Assembly: GCF_003859805.1 (NCBI RefSeq)
Contig: NZ_RQZG01000015.1
Span: 1-64,000, forward strand
Length of the DNA: 64,000 nt
From: Arachnia propionica
GTDB lineage: Bacteria; Actinomycetota; Actinomycetes; Propionibacteriales; Propionibacteriaceae
Direction of reading: 5' to 3'
Positions within the stretch are counted from its first letter, which is position 1, and the number at the start of each line of letters is the position of its first letter. Both the position numbers and the translations under genes were made by a program. Shown here piece after piece: positions 42,000 through 51,985 of the stretch. Below the pieces are notes generated by a model that was not told the origin of the DNA, searched no databases, and saw only the letters and a program-made list of their open reading frames with translations.

Positions 42000-43408
42000 T
42001 CCCTCTCTCCTCTGAGGTCGATCCCCTCGGCCGCCACGAAGGTGACCGCCACGAAATCCCCCACGTCGCAGCCTCCCGCATCGACGAGTTCCACGACGCC
42101 ATCGGTCTCCGGCCCCTGGTGCGGCGCCCGGCCGATCGGTGTCGCACCATTCTCCTCGACCAGCACCATGGCGTGCTCCCCCACCCGCTCGGCGGCCCGG
42201 GACTCACACACCGCCGTGGCGACATCGGTGAGCATCTCACGTCGTGCCTCGATCTCCTCCTGGTCGAGGTGCCCATCCAGTCGCACTCCCTCCGTGCCCT
42301 CCTCGTCGGAGTACCCGAACACCCCGAGCACATCCAGGTTCGCATCGATGATGAACTGTCTCAGCACCTCGACATCATGTTCCGTCTCCCCCGGGAACCC
42401 GGCGATGACATTGCTGCGGATCCCCGCCTCGGGAGCTGCTGACCTGATGCGGGAGATGATCTCCAGGAAGCTCTCCGGATCTCCGAAACGTCGCATCCTC
42501 CTCAGCACCGACGGGGAGGCGTGCTGGAAGGACAGATCGAAGTAGGGAACCACCTTGCGCGTGGTGAGCATGGCCTCCAGCATCCCGGGACGCAGCTCGG
42601 CCGGCTGGAGGTAGGACACCCGGATCCACTCCAGTCCGTCGACTGCTGCCAGCTCCGGGAGCAGCCGTTCCAGGCTGGCGTCGGTGAGATCCTTGCCGTA
42701 GCTGGAGGTGTTCTCGGAGACCAGCAGGATCTCCTTGACCCCTTCCGAGACCAGCCAGCGGGCCTCCGCGACCAACTCGTCGACAGGACGCGAGAGATAG
42801 GACCCCCGGAAGGCCGGGATGGCACAGAAGGAGCAGCGCCGGTCGCACCCTGAGGCGATCTTGAGCGATGCCGCCGGCCCGGAGGAGATGCGGCGACGAT
42901 GCCCCCTCGGGCCGCTCGCCGGCGCGAGTCCTTCCGGCAACGGGGTGTGCCCGGGAGTCGCGACGGTGGCAGCTGCGGCCGGGCGTTCCACCGGGGCCAG
43001 GGGCAGCAGGGTGCGTCGGTCCCTGGGGATGTGGGACTCGTGGCTGCCACCGGCCAGGATGTGACGCAGCCGGTCCGCGATGTCGCCGTAGTCGTCGAAC
43101 CCGAGCACGGCATCGGCCTCGGGGAGTTCCTGCGCCAGCTGCACACCGTACCGTTCCGCCATGCAGCCGACCGCAACCACGGCCCGGGCACGACCGGTGT
43201 CCTTGAGGTCGGCTGCCGCCAGGAGGGTGTCGATGGAGTCCTTCTTGGCCTGTTCCACGAAACCGCAGGTGTTGACCACCACCGTCTCGGCCTCGGTGGG
43301 GTCCTCGACGAGCTGGAAACCTCCCGCCTCGAGACGTCCGGCGAGTTCCTCGGAGTCGACGTCGTTGCGGGCACAGCCGAGGGTGTGGATGTGGACCTTG
43401 TTCATCAT
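41996..43408 (-). CDS. rimO: Ribosomal protein S12 methylthiotransferase
   Basis: 470 residues from the ATG at 43408; GGGG just upstream is a weak site and a TTG at 43417 is possible. A radical-SAM enzyme that methylthiolates an Asp of ribosomal protein S12. The N-terminal cluster cysteines are near 12, 48 and 82; CDRRCSFC gives the radical-SAM cysteines at 188, 192 and 195. An Ala/Pro-rich insertion of about 40 residues (near 135-178) separates the two domains and is longer than in E. coli. A TRAM domain lies at the end. Confidence 0.94.
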   Translation of the reverse strand: MMNKVHIHTLGCARNDVDSEELAGRLEAGGFQLVEDPTEAETVVVNTCGFVEQAKKDSIDTLLAAADLKDTGRARAVVAVGCMAERYGVQLAQELPEADAVLGFDDYGDIADRLRHILAGGSHESHIPRDRRTLLPLAPVERPAAAATVATPGHTPLPEGLAPASGPRGHRRRISSGPAASLKIASGCDRRCSFCAIPAFRGSYLSRPVDELVAEARWLVSEGVKEILLVSENTSSYGKDLTDASLERLLPELAAVDGLEWIRVSYLQPAELRPGMLEAMLTTRKVVPYFDLSFQHASPSVLRRMRRFGDPESFLEIISRIRSAAPEAGIRSNVIAGFPGETEHDVEVLRQFIIDANLDVLGVFGYSDEEGTEGVRLDGHLDQEEIEARREMLTDVATAVCESRAAERVGEHAMVLVEENGATPIGRAPHQGPETDGVVELVDAGGCDVGDFVAVTFVAAEGIDLRGERE

Positions 43409-43424
43409 CGTCCCCAAGTATCGC

Positions 43425-45857
43425 TCACCCGGCCGACAAGGACACCAGGAGCTCGTCCAGGTCCTCCGGCTTCACCAGCACCTCACGCGCCTTGGAGCCC
43501 TCCGAGGGGCCGACGACGCCACGGGACTCGAGGATGTCCATGAGCCGTCCCGCCTTGGCGAACCCCACCCTCAGCTTGCGCTGCAGCATCGAGGTGGAAC
43601 CGAGCTGCAGCTCCACGACCAGCCGGGCCGCGTCGATGACGAGCTCGAGGTCGTCACCGATGTCGTCGACCACCTTCTTCTCCGCGGCAGCCGTGGTCAC
43701 GTCCTCCCGGTAGGTCGGTTGCAGCTGTCCGGAGATGTGGGCCACGACCTCGCGGATCTCGGACTCGTTGACCCACGCCCCCTGCACCCGGATGGGTTTG
43801 CCCGCCCCCATCGGCAGGAACAGCCCGTCCCCCTTGCCGACCAGCTTCTCGGCCCCCGGCTGGTCGAGGATCACCCGGGAGTCGGTCATCGACGAGGTCG
43901 CGAAGGCAAGTCGTGAGGGCACGTTGGCCTTGATGAGACCGGTGACGACATCCGTCGAGGGACGCTGGGTGGCGAGCACGAGGTGGATGCCGGCGGCCCG
44001 GGCGAGCTGGGTGATCCTGACCACCGACTCCTCGACGTCGCGGGGAGCCACCATCATCAGGTCGGCCAGCTCGTCGACGACCACCAGCAGGTAGGGGTAC
44101 GGGGCCAGCACGCGTTCGGAACCCTCCGGAACCTTCACCTGGCCGGCGCGCACCGCCTTGTTGAAGTCGTCGACGTGGCGGAAGCCGAAGTTCGCCAGGT
44201 CGTCGTAGCGCATGTCCATCTCACGCACCACCCAGGCGAGCGCCTCGGCCGCCTTCTTGGGATTCGTGATGATCGGGGTCACCAGGTGAGGGATGCCCTC
44301 GTACTGGTTGAGCTCCACCCGTTTCGGATCCACCAGCAGCAGACGCACCTCGTCGGGTGTGGCCCGCATCATGATGGAGGTGATGAGTGAGTTGATGAAG
44401 CTCGACTTGCCGGACCCGGTGGCCCCGGCCACCAGCAGGTGCGGCATCTTCGCCATGTTGGCCAGCACGAAACCGCCCTCGACGTCCTTGCCGAGCCCGA
44501 CGGTGAGCGGGTGGTGATCGCCCAGCGCCTTGGGGGAACGGAGCACGTCGCCGAGGCTGACCACCTCCTTGTCGAGGTTCGGGATCTCGATGCCGATGGC
44601 CGATCTGCCCGGGATGGGGGTGAGGATTCGGATCTCGTTGCTGCCGACGGCGTAGGCGATGTTGTCCGCCAGCCCGGTCACCTTGGAGACCTTGATGGCG
44701 TTGCCGAGCTCGACCTCGTATCGGGTCACCGTCGGGCCACGGGTGTAGCCGGTGACCCGGGCGTCGATCTCGAACTCCTCCAGGGTGGCGGCGAGCTGCC
44801 GGACCACGCGGTCGGACGACTCGGTGCGGGCCTTCGGCTTGGTGCCGGGGATGAGCAGGCTCTCGTCCGGCAGCTGGTACATGATCTCGCCGCTGAGCTG
44901 GAGCTGCTCGGCCCGACCGATCATGGGGGTGTGCTCCGGCGGGGGGAGGTCCTCCTTCGGGGCCGCCGGAGCCGGTTTGCGCACCGGTGGCAGCGAGGGT
45001 TCGTGCTCCTCCACCTGCCAGTCAGGGACCGGCTCCCCCTCGGGGTCGGGGTCGTCCTCGACGATGAGGGGGGTGTCGTAGGGCTTGTCCACCCCGAGTT
45101 CCAGCTTCCTCGGGGGCTCCTCCGTGGTGTCCTCCACCAGCGCTGAGAGCCCACCGCGGATGCCTGCGATCACGTCGCGCAGGGGGCGGTTGATGACGAG
45201 GAGGACACCGATGAGGGTCACCACGACGAGGATGGGCACAGCGGCCCAGACGGTCAGCAGGTCGGTGAACAGGCTGCTGGAGAGGAATCCCAGGATCCCT
45301 CCGGCACGTCTGAGCTCCATCATCTGGTCCGGGCGGGGCAGTCCCCGGGCGATGTTGAGGATGCCGAGGGCACCCGTCGTGATGAGGAACCAGCCGAGTC
45401 CTGTCCGGGGTGCGGCATCCACTGCGCGAGGGTGCCTCAGGATCCGCCATGACGCGTAGAGGAGGATCGCCGGGAGGAAGGTCGAACTGAGTCCGACGAT
45501 GGTGGTGGTGGCGACCTCGATGGCCCCGCCGACCGGCCCCGGGAGCATGAACCAGGCCCGGGAGGCCACCACGACGGCGAGCAGCAGCACGAACAGACCG
45601 ACCCCGTCACGACGCAGTGCCGGATCGACATCGGTGTCCACACCGCCGAAGCTTCGCGCGATGGCGCCGACACCGTGTGCCAGCCCACGCCAGAACGCGA
45701 CGATCCCCCGCAGCAGCGGATTCGGTTCCGGGGAGGCGGGGCGGCTGGTGGAACGGGTCCGTGAGGTCGACGTGGGGCCACCGGACTTCTTGCCGCCCTG
45801 CGACGAGGACGAGCGTCGGGTGGAGTTCCGCGAGGGGGAAGAGCCGCGTGTCGCCAT
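43425..45857 (-). CDS. ftsK: DNA translocase FtsK/SpoIIIE
   Basis: 810 residues. It pumps chromosome ends away from the division septum. A basic Ser/Arg-rich start precedes four membrane helices (about 75-245), a Pro-rich acidic linker (about 270-335), and the motor domain. Walker A GATGSGKS is at 478-485 and LLLVDPKRVELNQYEGIPHL follows. The gamma winged-helix domain (last 65 residues, TSMLQRKLRVGFAKAGRLMD) reads KOPS-like sites. TAGGTT sits 6 bases before the ATG. Confidence 0.97.
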   Translation of the reverse strand: MATRGSSPSRNSTRRSSSSQGGKKSGGPTSTSRTRSTSRPASPEPNPLLRGIVAFWRGLAHGVGAIARSFGGVDTDVDPALRRDGVGLFVLLLAVVVASRAWFMLPGPVGGAIEVATTTIVGLSSTFLPAILLYASWRILRHPRAVDAAPRTGLGWFLITTGALGILNIARGLPRPDQMMELRRAGGILGFLSSSLFTDLLTVWAAVPILVVVTLIGVLLVINRPLRDVIAGIRGGLSALVEDTTEEPPRKLELGVDKPYDTPLIVEDDPDPEGEPVPDWQVEEHEPSLPPVRKPAPAAPKEDLPPPEHTPMIGRAEQLQLSGEIMYQLPDESLLIPGTKPKARTESSDRVVRQLAATLEEFEIDARVTGYTRGPTVTRYEVELGNAIKVSKVTGLADNIAYAVGSNEIRILTPIPGRSAIGIEIPNLDKEVVSLGDVLRSPKALGDHHPLTVGLGKDVEGGFVLANMAKMPHLLVAGATGSGKSSFINSLITSIMMRATPDEVRLLLVDPKRVELNQYEGIPHLVTPIITNPKKAAEALAWVVREMDMRYDDLANFGFRHVDDFNKAVRAGQVKVPEGSERVLAPYPYLLVVVDELADLMMVAPRDVEESVVRITQLARAAGIHLVLATQRPSTDVVTGLIKANVPSRLAFATSSMTDSRVILDQPGAEKLVGKGDGLFLPMGAGKPIRVQGAWVNESEIREVVAHISGQLQPTYREDVTTAAAEKKVVDDIGDDLELVIDAARLVVELQLGSTSMLQRKLRVGFAKAGRLMDILESRGVVGPSEGSKAREVLVKPEDLDELLVSLSAG

Positions 45858-45863
45858 GCTTCC

Positions 45864-45869
45864 AACCTA
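45864..45869 (-). promoter_or_regulatory. -10 element close to the ftsK start
   Basis: TAGGTT ends 6 bases before the ftsK ATG. The intervening GGAAGC could act as a weak ribosome site if transcription starts further upstream, so leaderless status is less sure here. Confidence 0.4.
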
Positions 45870-45916
45870 GCGGAGGAGCGGGCCCGGCCTCACCTCCCGC
45901 GCCGTCGTCATGGTGG

Positions 45917-46840
45917 TCAGGCGAAGTGGTCCCAGCCGGTCGGAGAGGTCCAGGGCTCGCCGTCGACGCTCACCTGCGCCCCGGGACCGACCAGTCCGAT
46001 GGCCCGCCAGCCATCAGGCAGGTCCCGATCTGGGGGGAACGTGGCTGCCAGGGCGTGGTCCTCGCCACCGGCCAGGATGAATGCCATGGGGTTCTTCCCG
46101 GTCGCGGCGGCGACCCGTGCCAGTCCGTCGGGGACCGCGAAGGCCGAGGAGTCGATGTCGATGCCGACCCCGCTGCGTTCACAGATGTGGCCCAGGTCCT
46201 GCAGCAGGCCGTCGGAGACGTCGATCATGGCGGTGGCCCCGGCCTCGGCCGCCACCCGGCCCTGCCCGTAGGGGACGCTCGGGACCTGCTGCTCGGCCAC
46301 CAGGTCCTTCGGGGAACCGAATCCCCGCTGCAGCACGAGCAGTCCACCGGCGGCCCAACCGAGCCTCCCGCACACCGCCACCCGATCACCCGGCCGGGCC
46401 CCGACCCGGGTGACGGGAGCCCGCCCATCGAGGTTGCCGAGCGCGGTGACGGAGATGGCGACGTGGGCCGAGGAGGACAGGTCCCCACCGACGAGACTCA
46501 CCCGGGCCTGCTCACACTCGGCGGCCACGCCCTGCTGGAACTCCTTCACCCAGGCCTGGTCCAGGTCCTTCGGCAGTGCCAACCCGATGACCACTGCGCT
46601 CGGGATCGCCCCCATCGCCTCCACGTCTGAGACGTTGACGGCCACGGCCTTCCGACCGATCTGGTGGGCGCTCGACCAGGAGCGTTTGAAGTGGACGTTC
46701 TCGATGAGCACGTCCGTGGTGACCACCACGTCGCCGGCCGGGCGCAGCACCGCCGCGTCGTCGCCCGGACCGAGCCTCACGTCCGCTCCGAGCGCCAGGT
46801 CAGCGGTGATCTCGGAGATCAGTTCGAACTCACCTGCCAT
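45917..46840 (-). CDS. thiL: Thiamine-monophosphate kinase
   Basis: 307 residues. It phosphorylates thiamine monophosphate to the active diphosphate. It has the PurM/AIR-synthase-like fold: GPGDDAAVL near 28-36, VNVSDVEAMGAIPSAV, VGGDLSSS, and DVSDGLLQDLGHIC with the second Asp-rich metal site. The ATG shares one base with the stop of ddl (TGATG), so the two are translationally coupled in one operon. Confidence 0.94.
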   Translation of the reverse strand: MAGEFELISEITADLALGADVRLGPGDDAAVLRPAGDVVVTTDVLIENVHFKRSWSSAHQIGRKAVAVNVSDVEAMGAIPSAVVIGLALPKDLDQAWVKEFQQGVAAECEQARVSLVGGDLSSSAHVAISVTALGNLDGRAPVTRVGARPGDRVAVCGRLGWAAGGLLVLQRGFGSPKDLVAEQQVPSVPYGQGRVAAEAGATAMIDVSDGLLQDLGHICERSGVGIDIDSSAFAVPDGLARVAAATGKNPMAFILAGGEDHALAATFPPDRDLPDGWRAIGLVGPGAQVSVDGEPWTSPTGWDHFA

Positions 46841-47952
46841 CAGCGCATCCCCGTAGGGCGCGCCAGGGCCAGCTCGACCAGGCGACCCACCAGCTGTTCA
46901 TAGGTCAGACCGCTCTCCTGCCACAGGGTGGGATACATGGAGATCTTGGTGAACCCGGGCATGGTGTTGACCTCGTTGAGCCACACCCCGTCGTCGGTGA
47001 GGAAGAAGTCGGCGCGCACCAGCCCCTCGGCCTCGATGGCGTTGAAGGCGCGACGGGCCATGGCCTGCAGGACCGAGGCCTGCGCCTCGGGAAGTTCCGC
47101 GGGCGCGTCGAGCGCCGCCCCGTTCTCGTCGAAGTACTTGGCCTCGTAGTCGTAGAAACCGTCCTCGGCCTGCACCCGGATCTCCCCGACGACCGAGGCC
47201 CGGCAGCCCTGGGGCGCGTCCGGGTCCCCGAGCACGGCGACCTCCAGCTCCCTGGCCCCGGTGATCCCCTGTTCGAAGATCACCTTGGGATCGTACTCCT
47301 GGGCCAGGGTGATGGCTGCCTCGAGCTGCTGCGGCTCGGTGACCCGGGAGATCCCGATCGAGGATCCCCCGCGGGCCGGTTTGACGAAGATCGGGTACTG
47401 CAGCCGTGAGACCTCCTCCAACACCTGTTCCCTGTGGTGCCTCAACCTGCGGGCCGAGGCTGCGACGAACGGTCCCACGGGCAGTCCGGCGGCCTTGAAG
47501 GCCAGCTTCATGAACTCCTTGTCCATCCCGACGGCCGAGGCCATGACCCCGGAGCCGACGTAGCGGATACCCATCATCTCGAACATTCCCTGGATGGTGC
47601 CGTCCTCGCCGTAGGGACCGTGCAGCAGGGCGAAGGCGACATCGACCCCGTTCAGCTCCACCAGCTTCTCCCCCGTTCGGGTGGCCACCTCACACCCCTG
47701 CTCACCGACCAGCCACACGGCGTCGTGCTCCGGCTCGGCCACCTGCGGGGCGAGACCGTCCTCGATGGCGTAGGCGGCAATGGTGGCGGCCGGGACCTGG
47801 GTCCATCGACCACTCGGGGCGATCCCGATGCCGACCACGTCGAAACGGTCCTTGTCCAAGGCCTTGAACACGCTGGCCGCGGTGAGACAGGAGATGCCGT
47901 GTTCCGGGGACTGTCCCCCGAACACGAGGGCGATGCGGGTCTTGTCTGTCAC
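46840..47952 (-). CDS. ddl: D-alanine-D-alanine ligase
   Basis: 370 residues from the GTG at 47952 (GAGGAG upstream). It makes the D-Ala-D-Ala end of peptidoglycan precursors. Motifs in order: VFGGQSPEHGISCLTA, LHGPYGEDGTIQG, the ATP-grasp PIFVKPARGGSSIGISRV, and FFLTDDGVWLNEVNTMPGFT with the metal-binding NEVNT. The F/Y choice that sets D-Ala versus D-Lac specificity was not judged. It is followed by thiL with a one-base overlap. Confidence 0.95.
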   Translation of the reverse strand: MTDKTRIALVFGGQSPEHGISCLTAASVFKALDKDRFDVVGIGIAPSGRWTQVPAATIAAYAIEDGLAPQVAEPEHDAVWLVGEQGCEVATRTGEKLVELNGVDVAFALLHGPYGEDGTIQGMFEMMGIRYVGSGVMASAVGMDKEFMKLAFKAAGLPVGPFVAASARRLRHHREQVLEEVSRLQYPIFVKPARGGSSIGISRVTEPQQLEAAITLAQEYDPKVIFEQGITGARELEVAVLGDPDAPQGCRASVVGEIRVQAEDGFYDYEAKYFDENGAALDAPAELPEAQASVLQAMARRAFNAIEAEGLVRADFFLTDDGVWLNEVNTMPGFTKISMYPTLWQESGLTYEQLVGRLVELALARPTGMR

Positions 47953-47980
47953 TTGGGTCTCCTCGAAGTCGGCGGCGCGC

Positions 47981-48760
47981 TCATCGTACCCGGGGCACCC
48001 GGGCACCCACACGCAGGTCCCAGCGCTCCGCCGGTGCCTGCTCGCCGCGCAGTCCCGCGACGAGGCCGACGATCGCGTCCATGATCCGCGCCGTCGCCTC
48101 GGCCAGTTCCTCCTTGCCCGGGGTCGCGGTCACGGGCAGATCGCTCAGATCCACCGGCTGACCGGCCACGAGGCTGATCGGGCGACGGCGCAGGGAGAAC
48201 AGCCTGAGCGGCTTCAGGTTCTTGCCCCCGAGCAGGGCGTCCGCGCCGATCTGCCCGACGGGAATGACGGGCACCCCGGTGGTCAGTGCGAGCCGGGCTG
48301 CCCCACTCCGACCGACCATGGGCCACCCGTCGGGGTCAGCCGTGATGGTTCCCTCCGGGTAGATCGCCACGCAGTCCCCTGCCTCCAGCGCAGCCCGGGC
48401 ATGGATCAGGGAGTCCTTGGCCTGCTGCGTGTTGCGCAGCACCGGGATCTGGCGGCACTGGCGGGCGAACCACCCCACCAGGGGGACCTTCCAGATCTCC
48501 GCCTTTCCCAGGAAACGCGGCCAGCGGCCGTTCCAGATGAGGTACTCGCCGAGAGCCAGGACGTCGAAGTTGGAGATGTGGTTGGCCACGACGAGACATC
48601 CCCCCTCGGGCAGGTTCTCCTGACCTGACCAGGTGCGCTTGACCAGGCCTGACATGGCGAGGTGCACGAAACGGGCCAGGAGCCGGTAGGCCCAGGGCGC
48701 GGGTTCGGAGTTGGCCAGCGTGAGGGGGCGCTGCCAGGGCTGTTCGACGAGGTGGCTCAC
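47981..48760 (-). CDS. 1-acyl-glycerol-3-phosphate acyltransferase family protein
   Basis: 259 residues from the GTG at 48760 (GGGAGGATG upstream); a longer frame to 48883 is Arg/Pro-rich and unlikely. The PlsC motifs are present: NHISNFD (HX4D), the arginine block RFLGKAEIWKVPLVGWFAR, IYPEGT, and VPVIPVGQIG. It transfers acyl chains to lysophospholipids at the inner membrane face. The stop is 28 bases before the ddl start, so it may lead the ddl-thiL operon. Confidence 0.9.
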   Translation of the reverse strand: MSHLVEQPWQRPLTLANSEPAPWAYRLLARFVHLAMSGLVKRTWSGQENLPEGGCLVVANHISNFDVLALGEYLIWNGRWPRFLGKAEIWKVPLVGWFARQCRQIPVLRNTQQAKDSLIHARAALEAGDCVAIYPEGTITADPDGWPMVGRSGAARLALTTGVPVIPVGQIGADALLGGKNLKPLRLFSLRRRPISLVAGQPVDLSDLPVTATPGKEELAEATARIMDAIVGLVAGLRGEQAPAERWDLRVGARVPRVR

Positions 48761-48809
48761 CCGGACATCCTCCCGCACACGGGGCCCATCGGCGAATCGG
48801 CGTGGGTGT

Positions 48810-49415
48810 TCAGTCAGCGGTTCGTGCCGGGAGGGTCTTCGGCTTGAACTGGGGTCGTGACGCCTCGAAGGCCTCGATGTCATCGGCGTGCTGCAGGGTC
48901 ATCGAGATGTCGTCCAGGCCGTTCAGGAGCCGATGCCTGGTGTACTCGTCGATCTCGAAGTCGAGCCTGAGGTCACCCCGGGTGATGGTCTGCGACGGCA
49001 GGTCGACGGTTGTGACGAGATTCGGGTCCGCATCGATCCCGTCCCAGAGCCGGTCCCGATCCGCCTCGGGGATCAGCGCCACCAGCAGACCCGCCTTGCC
49101 GGAGTTGGAACGGAAGATGTCCCCGAACCGGGTGCCGATGATGACCTTGAAGCCGTAGTTCTGCAGCGCCCACACGGCGTGTTCCCGGGAGGAACCCGTA
49201 CCGAAGTCCGGTCCCGGGACCAGGATGGTGCCCTGCCGGAACGGCTCCTGGTTGAGCACGAACCCGGGGTCACTGCGCCAGCCGGCGAACAGCCCGTCCT
49301 CGAAGCCGGTGCGGGTGATGCGTTTGAGGTAGACCGCCGGGATGATCTGGTCGGTGTCGACGTTGCTGCGCCGCAGCGGGACGGCGATTCCTGTGTGGGT
49401 GGTGAAGGCCTCCAT
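48810..49415 (-). CDS. leuD: 3-isopropylmalate dehydratase small subunit
   Basis: 201 residues. With LeuC it isomerises 2- to 3-isopropylmalate in leucine synthesis. [23 protein letters not shown] at the start and [17 protein letters not shown] in the swivelling domain are diagnostic. It starts 3 bases after the leuC stop, so the two subunits are made together. Confidence 0.97.
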   Translation of the reverse strand: MEAFTTHTGIAVPLRRSNVDTDQIIPAVYLKRITRTGFEDGLFAGWRSDPGFVLNQEPFRQGTILVPGPDFGTGSSREHAVWALQNYGFKVIIGTRFGDIFRSNSGKAGLLVALIPEADRDRLWDGIDADPNLVTTVDLPSQTITRGDLRLDFEIDEYTRHRLLNGLDDISMTLQHADDIEAFEASRPQFKPKTLPARTAD

Positions 49416-49418
49416 GGC

Positions 49419-50825
49419 TCAGGCTCCGATCAGGTCGGCGGGGGCGGACAGGTGGCCGGTGACGGCCGTGGCGGCTGCGACGGCGGGGCTGACGAGGTGG
49501 GTTCGCCCGCCCTTTCCCTGACGGCCCTCGAAGTTGCGGTTCGAGGTCGACGCGGACCGTTCTCCCGGGGCGAGCTGGTCCGGGTTCATGCCCAGGCACA
49601 TCGAGCACCCTGCGGCCCGCCACTCGGCCCCGAAGTCGAGGAAGACCTTGTCGAGCCCCTCCAGTTCCGCCTCGAGCCGGACCCTGGCTGAGCCGGGGAC
49701 CACCAACATCCGTACCCCGTCGGCGATCCGACGTCCCCGCAGGACGTCAGCGGCCAGGCGCAGGTCCTCGATCCTGCCGTTGGTGCAGGACCCGAGGAAG
49801 ACGGTGTCGACGGCGATGTCACGCATCGGGGTGCCGGGGACCAGGTCCATGTACTCCAGGGCGCGTCGTGCGGTGGCCTGTTCCACCTCGGAGTCGAAGT
49901 CCTCCGGAGCCGGGACCACGCCACCGAGTGGGACACCGTGTCCGGGGTTGGTGCCCCAGGTGACGAACGGGGTGAGCTGGGTGGCGTCGATGTCGACCTC
50001 GACGTCGAAGTGCGCGTCATCGTCGGAGTGCAGGGTACGCCAGTACTCGACGGCGGCGTCCCAGTCCTCCCCCTCGGGGGCATGGGGGCGGCCCTTGAGG
50101 TAGGCGAAGGTGGTCTCGTCGGGGGCCACCATGCCGGCCTTGGCGCCCCACTCGATGGACATGTTGCAGATGGTCATGCGGCCCTCCATCGAGAGCTGCT
50201 CGATGGTGGTTCCACGGTACTCCACGATGAAGCCCTGTCCCCCGCCTGTGCCCACCTTGGCGATCAGCGCCAGGACCACGTCCTTGGCGGTCACTCCCTC
50301 CGGCAGGTCACCGTTGATGTTGACCGCCATCATCCTCGGTTTCTTCTGGGGCAGGGTCTGGGTCGCCAACACGTGTTCCACCTCCGAGGTCCCGATCCCG
50401 AAGGCCAACGCCCCGAAGGCCCCGTGGGTGGAGGTGTGGGAGTCTCCACACACGATGGTCATGCCCGGCTGGGTCACCCCGAGCTGCGGGCCGATGATGT
50501 GGACCACCCCTTGGTCACGGTCCCCGAGGGAGTGGATGCGGATCCCGAATTCGGCGGCGTTGCGACGCAGCGTGTCGACCTGGGTGCGTGAGACCGGGTC
50601 GGCGATCGGGGCGAGGATGTTGAGGGTGGGCGTGTTGTGATCCTCGGTGGCCAGGGTGAGATCGGGCCGACGCACCTGCCTGCCGTTCATCCGCAGTCCC
50701 TCGAAGGCCTGTGGACTGGTGACCTCGTGCACCAGGTGGAGGTCGATGTAAAGAAGATCGGGTTCGCCTGCCGTCGCGCGCACCACGTGCGCATCCCACA
50801 CCTTCTCTGCGAGGGTCCTGCCCAT
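49419..50825 (-). CDS. leuC: 3-isopropylmalate dehydratase large subunit
   Basis: 468 residues from the ATG at 50825 (GGAAG upstream); the open frame extends far beyond it but upstream parts overlap the divergent regulator. An aconitase-family enzyme. The three 4Fe-4S ligands are C347 (GSCTNGR), C407 and C410 (CSMCLGMN), identical in numbering to E. coli Leu[24 protein letters not shown] is also diagnostic. It lies divergent from an IclR-type regulator across a 96-base shared control region. Confidence 0.97.
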   Translation of the reverse strand: MGRTLAEKVWDAHVVRATAGEPDLLYIDLHLVHEVTSPQAFEGLRMNGRQVRRPDLTLATEDHNTPTLNILAPIADPVSRTQVDTLRRNAAEFGIRIHSLGDRDQGVVHIIGPQLGVTQPGMTIVCGDSHTSTHGAFGALAFGIGTSEVEHVLATQTLPQKKPRMMAVNINGDLPEGVTAKDVVLALIAKVGTGGGQGFIVEYRGTTIEQLSMEGRMTICNMSIEWGAKAGMVAPDETTFAYLKGRPHAPEGEDWDAAVEYWRTLHSDDDAHFDVEVDIDATQLTPFVTWGTNPGHGVPLGGVVPAPEDFDSEVEQATARRALEYMDLVPGTPMRDIAVDTVFLGSCTNGRIEDLRLAADVLRGRRIADGVRMLVVPGSARVRLEAELEGLDKVFLDFGAEWRAAGCSMCLGMNPDQLAPGERSASTSNRNFEGRQGKGGRTHLVSPAVAAATAVTGHLSAPADLIGA

Positions 50826-50885
50826 TCTTGGTCTTCCTTCTTCGTGATGGTTCGAACACGCTCTCACGGTTTGTGACACCCCACC

Positions 50886-50915
50886 TTGCTTGTCCAGCAT
50901 GTGAAACGATAGTCT
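50886..50915 (+). promoter_or_regulatory. Probable leaderless promoter of the IclR-type regulator, in the leuC control region
   Basis: TTGCTT (50886-50891), an 18-base spacer and TAGTCT (50910-50915) are followed after 6 bases by the ATG. The same 50826-50921 interval must also contain the leuCD promoter and the regulator's operator. Short TGTGA/TCACG-like half-sites are visible near 50863-50877, but none is certain. Confidence 0.5.
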
Positions 50916-50921
50916 CGCGAT

Positions 50922-51644
50922 ATGGACGAAGGAAGTGGTGTTGGCGTTCTGGACAAGGCAGCCGCAGTGCTGTCCGCACTCGAGACGAGCCCATTGACCC
51001 TGGCCGGGTTGGTGACCGCGACGGGTCTGGCCCGCCCGACGGCGCACCGGTTGGCCGTGGCCCTGGAGCATCACCGACTGGTCGGTCGGGACCTTCAGGG
51101 GCGGTTCGTGCTCGGCACCCGGCTCGTGGAGCTGGCCGGCGCGGCGGCCGAGGATCCCCTGCTCACCACGGCAGGTCCCATTCTCACCCGGCTGCGCGAC
51201 ATCACCGGCGAATCCGCCCAGCTCTTCCGCAGGCAGGGCGACATCCGGATCTGCGCGGCGGCCGTGGAGCGCCCTTCGGGGTTGCGCGACACCGTCCCGC
51301 TGGGGGCGCAGCTGTCCATGACGGCGGGCTCGGCCGCCCAGGTCCTGCTGGCGTGGGAGGAACCGGAGCGACTCCCCCGCATGCTCGACGGCGCCGCCTT
51401 CACCGTCGCCGGGTTGCAGCAGGTCCGCCGACGGGGCTGGGCGCAGTCCGTGGCTGAACGTGAACCGGGGGTGGCCTCGGTCTCCGCTCCGGTGCTGTCC
51501 CCGAACGGTCGCATCATCGCCGCGGTGAGCGTCTCGGGTCCCATCGAGCGCCTCACCCGACAACCGGGACGGTTGCACGCCCCCGCCGTGATGGCCGCTG
51601 CTGAACGTCTCAGTGAGGTGCTGCGTCGTACCGGTGGTGAATGA
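50922..51644 (+). CDS. IclR family transcriptional regulator (LtbR-like)
   Basis: 240 residues. The N-terminal winged helix-turn-helix ([36 protein letters not shown]) is followed by a GAF-like effector domain with [29 protein letters not shown] and [21 protein letters not shown]. The divergent position next to leuCD is conserved for LtbR, the actinobacterial repressor of leuB and leuCD, and the best guess at function rests on that. It is probably leaderless. Confidence 0.88.
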   Translation: MDEGSGVGVLDKAAAVLSALETSPLTLAGLVTATGLARPTAHRLAVALEHHRLVGRDLQGRFVLGTRLVELAGAAAEDPLLTTAGPILTRLRDITGESAQLFRRQGDIRICAAAVERPSGLRDTVPLGAQLSMTAGSAAQVLLAWEEPERLPRMLDGAAFTVAGLQQVRRRGWAQSVAEREPGVASVSAPVLSPNGRIIAAVSVSGPIERLTRQPGRLHAPAVMAAAERLSEVLRRTGGE

Positions 51645-51653
51645 CGACACACA

Positions 51654-51693
51654 GCAGATCGCCCGGTCCACCTGAGTGGACCGGGCGATCTGC
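51654..51693. terminator. Bidirectional terminator between the IclR gene and tRNA-Glu
   Basis: An 18-base perfect stem (GCAGATCGCCCGGTCCAC and its complement) with a CTGA loop lies 9 bases past the IclR stop and 1 base past the tRNA-Glu 3' end, so it can end transcription from both strands. Confidence 0.85.
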
Positions 51694-51694
51694 T

Positions 51695-51770
51695 TGGTAG
51701 CCCCGACGGGATTCGAACCCGCGCTACCGCCTTGAGAGGGCGGCGTGCTAGGCCGCTACACAACGGGGCC
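51695..51770 (-). tRNA. tRNA-Glu (anticodon CTC)
   Basis: Acceptor arms GGCCCCG and CGGGGCT pair fully with one G-U. The anticodon stem is CCGCC/GGCGG around CTCTCAA, and the T-loop is TTCGAAT. The discriminator is A and CCA is encoded. The anticodon CTC reads GAG. Confidence 0.96.
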
Positions 51771-51806
51771 AAGCGTGGTGGATCGGCCTTTCACAAGGCC
51801 TTTCCG

Positions 51807-51878
51807 CAGGGGTACCTGGACTCGAACCAAGACTAACTGAACCAGAATCAGTCGGGCTGCCAATTACCCCATACCCCT
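51807..51878 (-). tRNA. tRNA-Gln (anticodon CTG)
   Basis: Acceptor arms AGGGGTA and TACCCCT, anticodon stem ACTGA/TCAGT around TTCTGGT, and T-loop TTCGAGT. The anticodon CTG reads CAG. Unlike the two other tRNAs here, CCA is not encoded after discriminator G. It lies 36 bases upstream of tRNA-Glu on the same strand, so they are probably one transcript. Confidence 0.95.
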
Positions 51879-51985
51879 GTGCGCTCTCTCGAGCACGAGT
51901 CGTAACTCTACATCCATGCCTGCCAGGAGCGCAAATCGACGTCGGGTCACCGTCCACCGTGCCAGGAGATCCGCCGGGATGACGA

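Noticed and set aside
50826-51671. Long N-terminal extension of leuC
   Set aside because: It lies opposite the IclR-type regulator; the ATG at 50825 gives the standard LeuC length and cysteine numbering.
51695-51878. Integration hot spot at the tRNA-Glu/tRNA-Gln pair
   Set aside because: No integrase, direct repeat of the tRNA 3' end, or foreign-looking DNA lies on either side.
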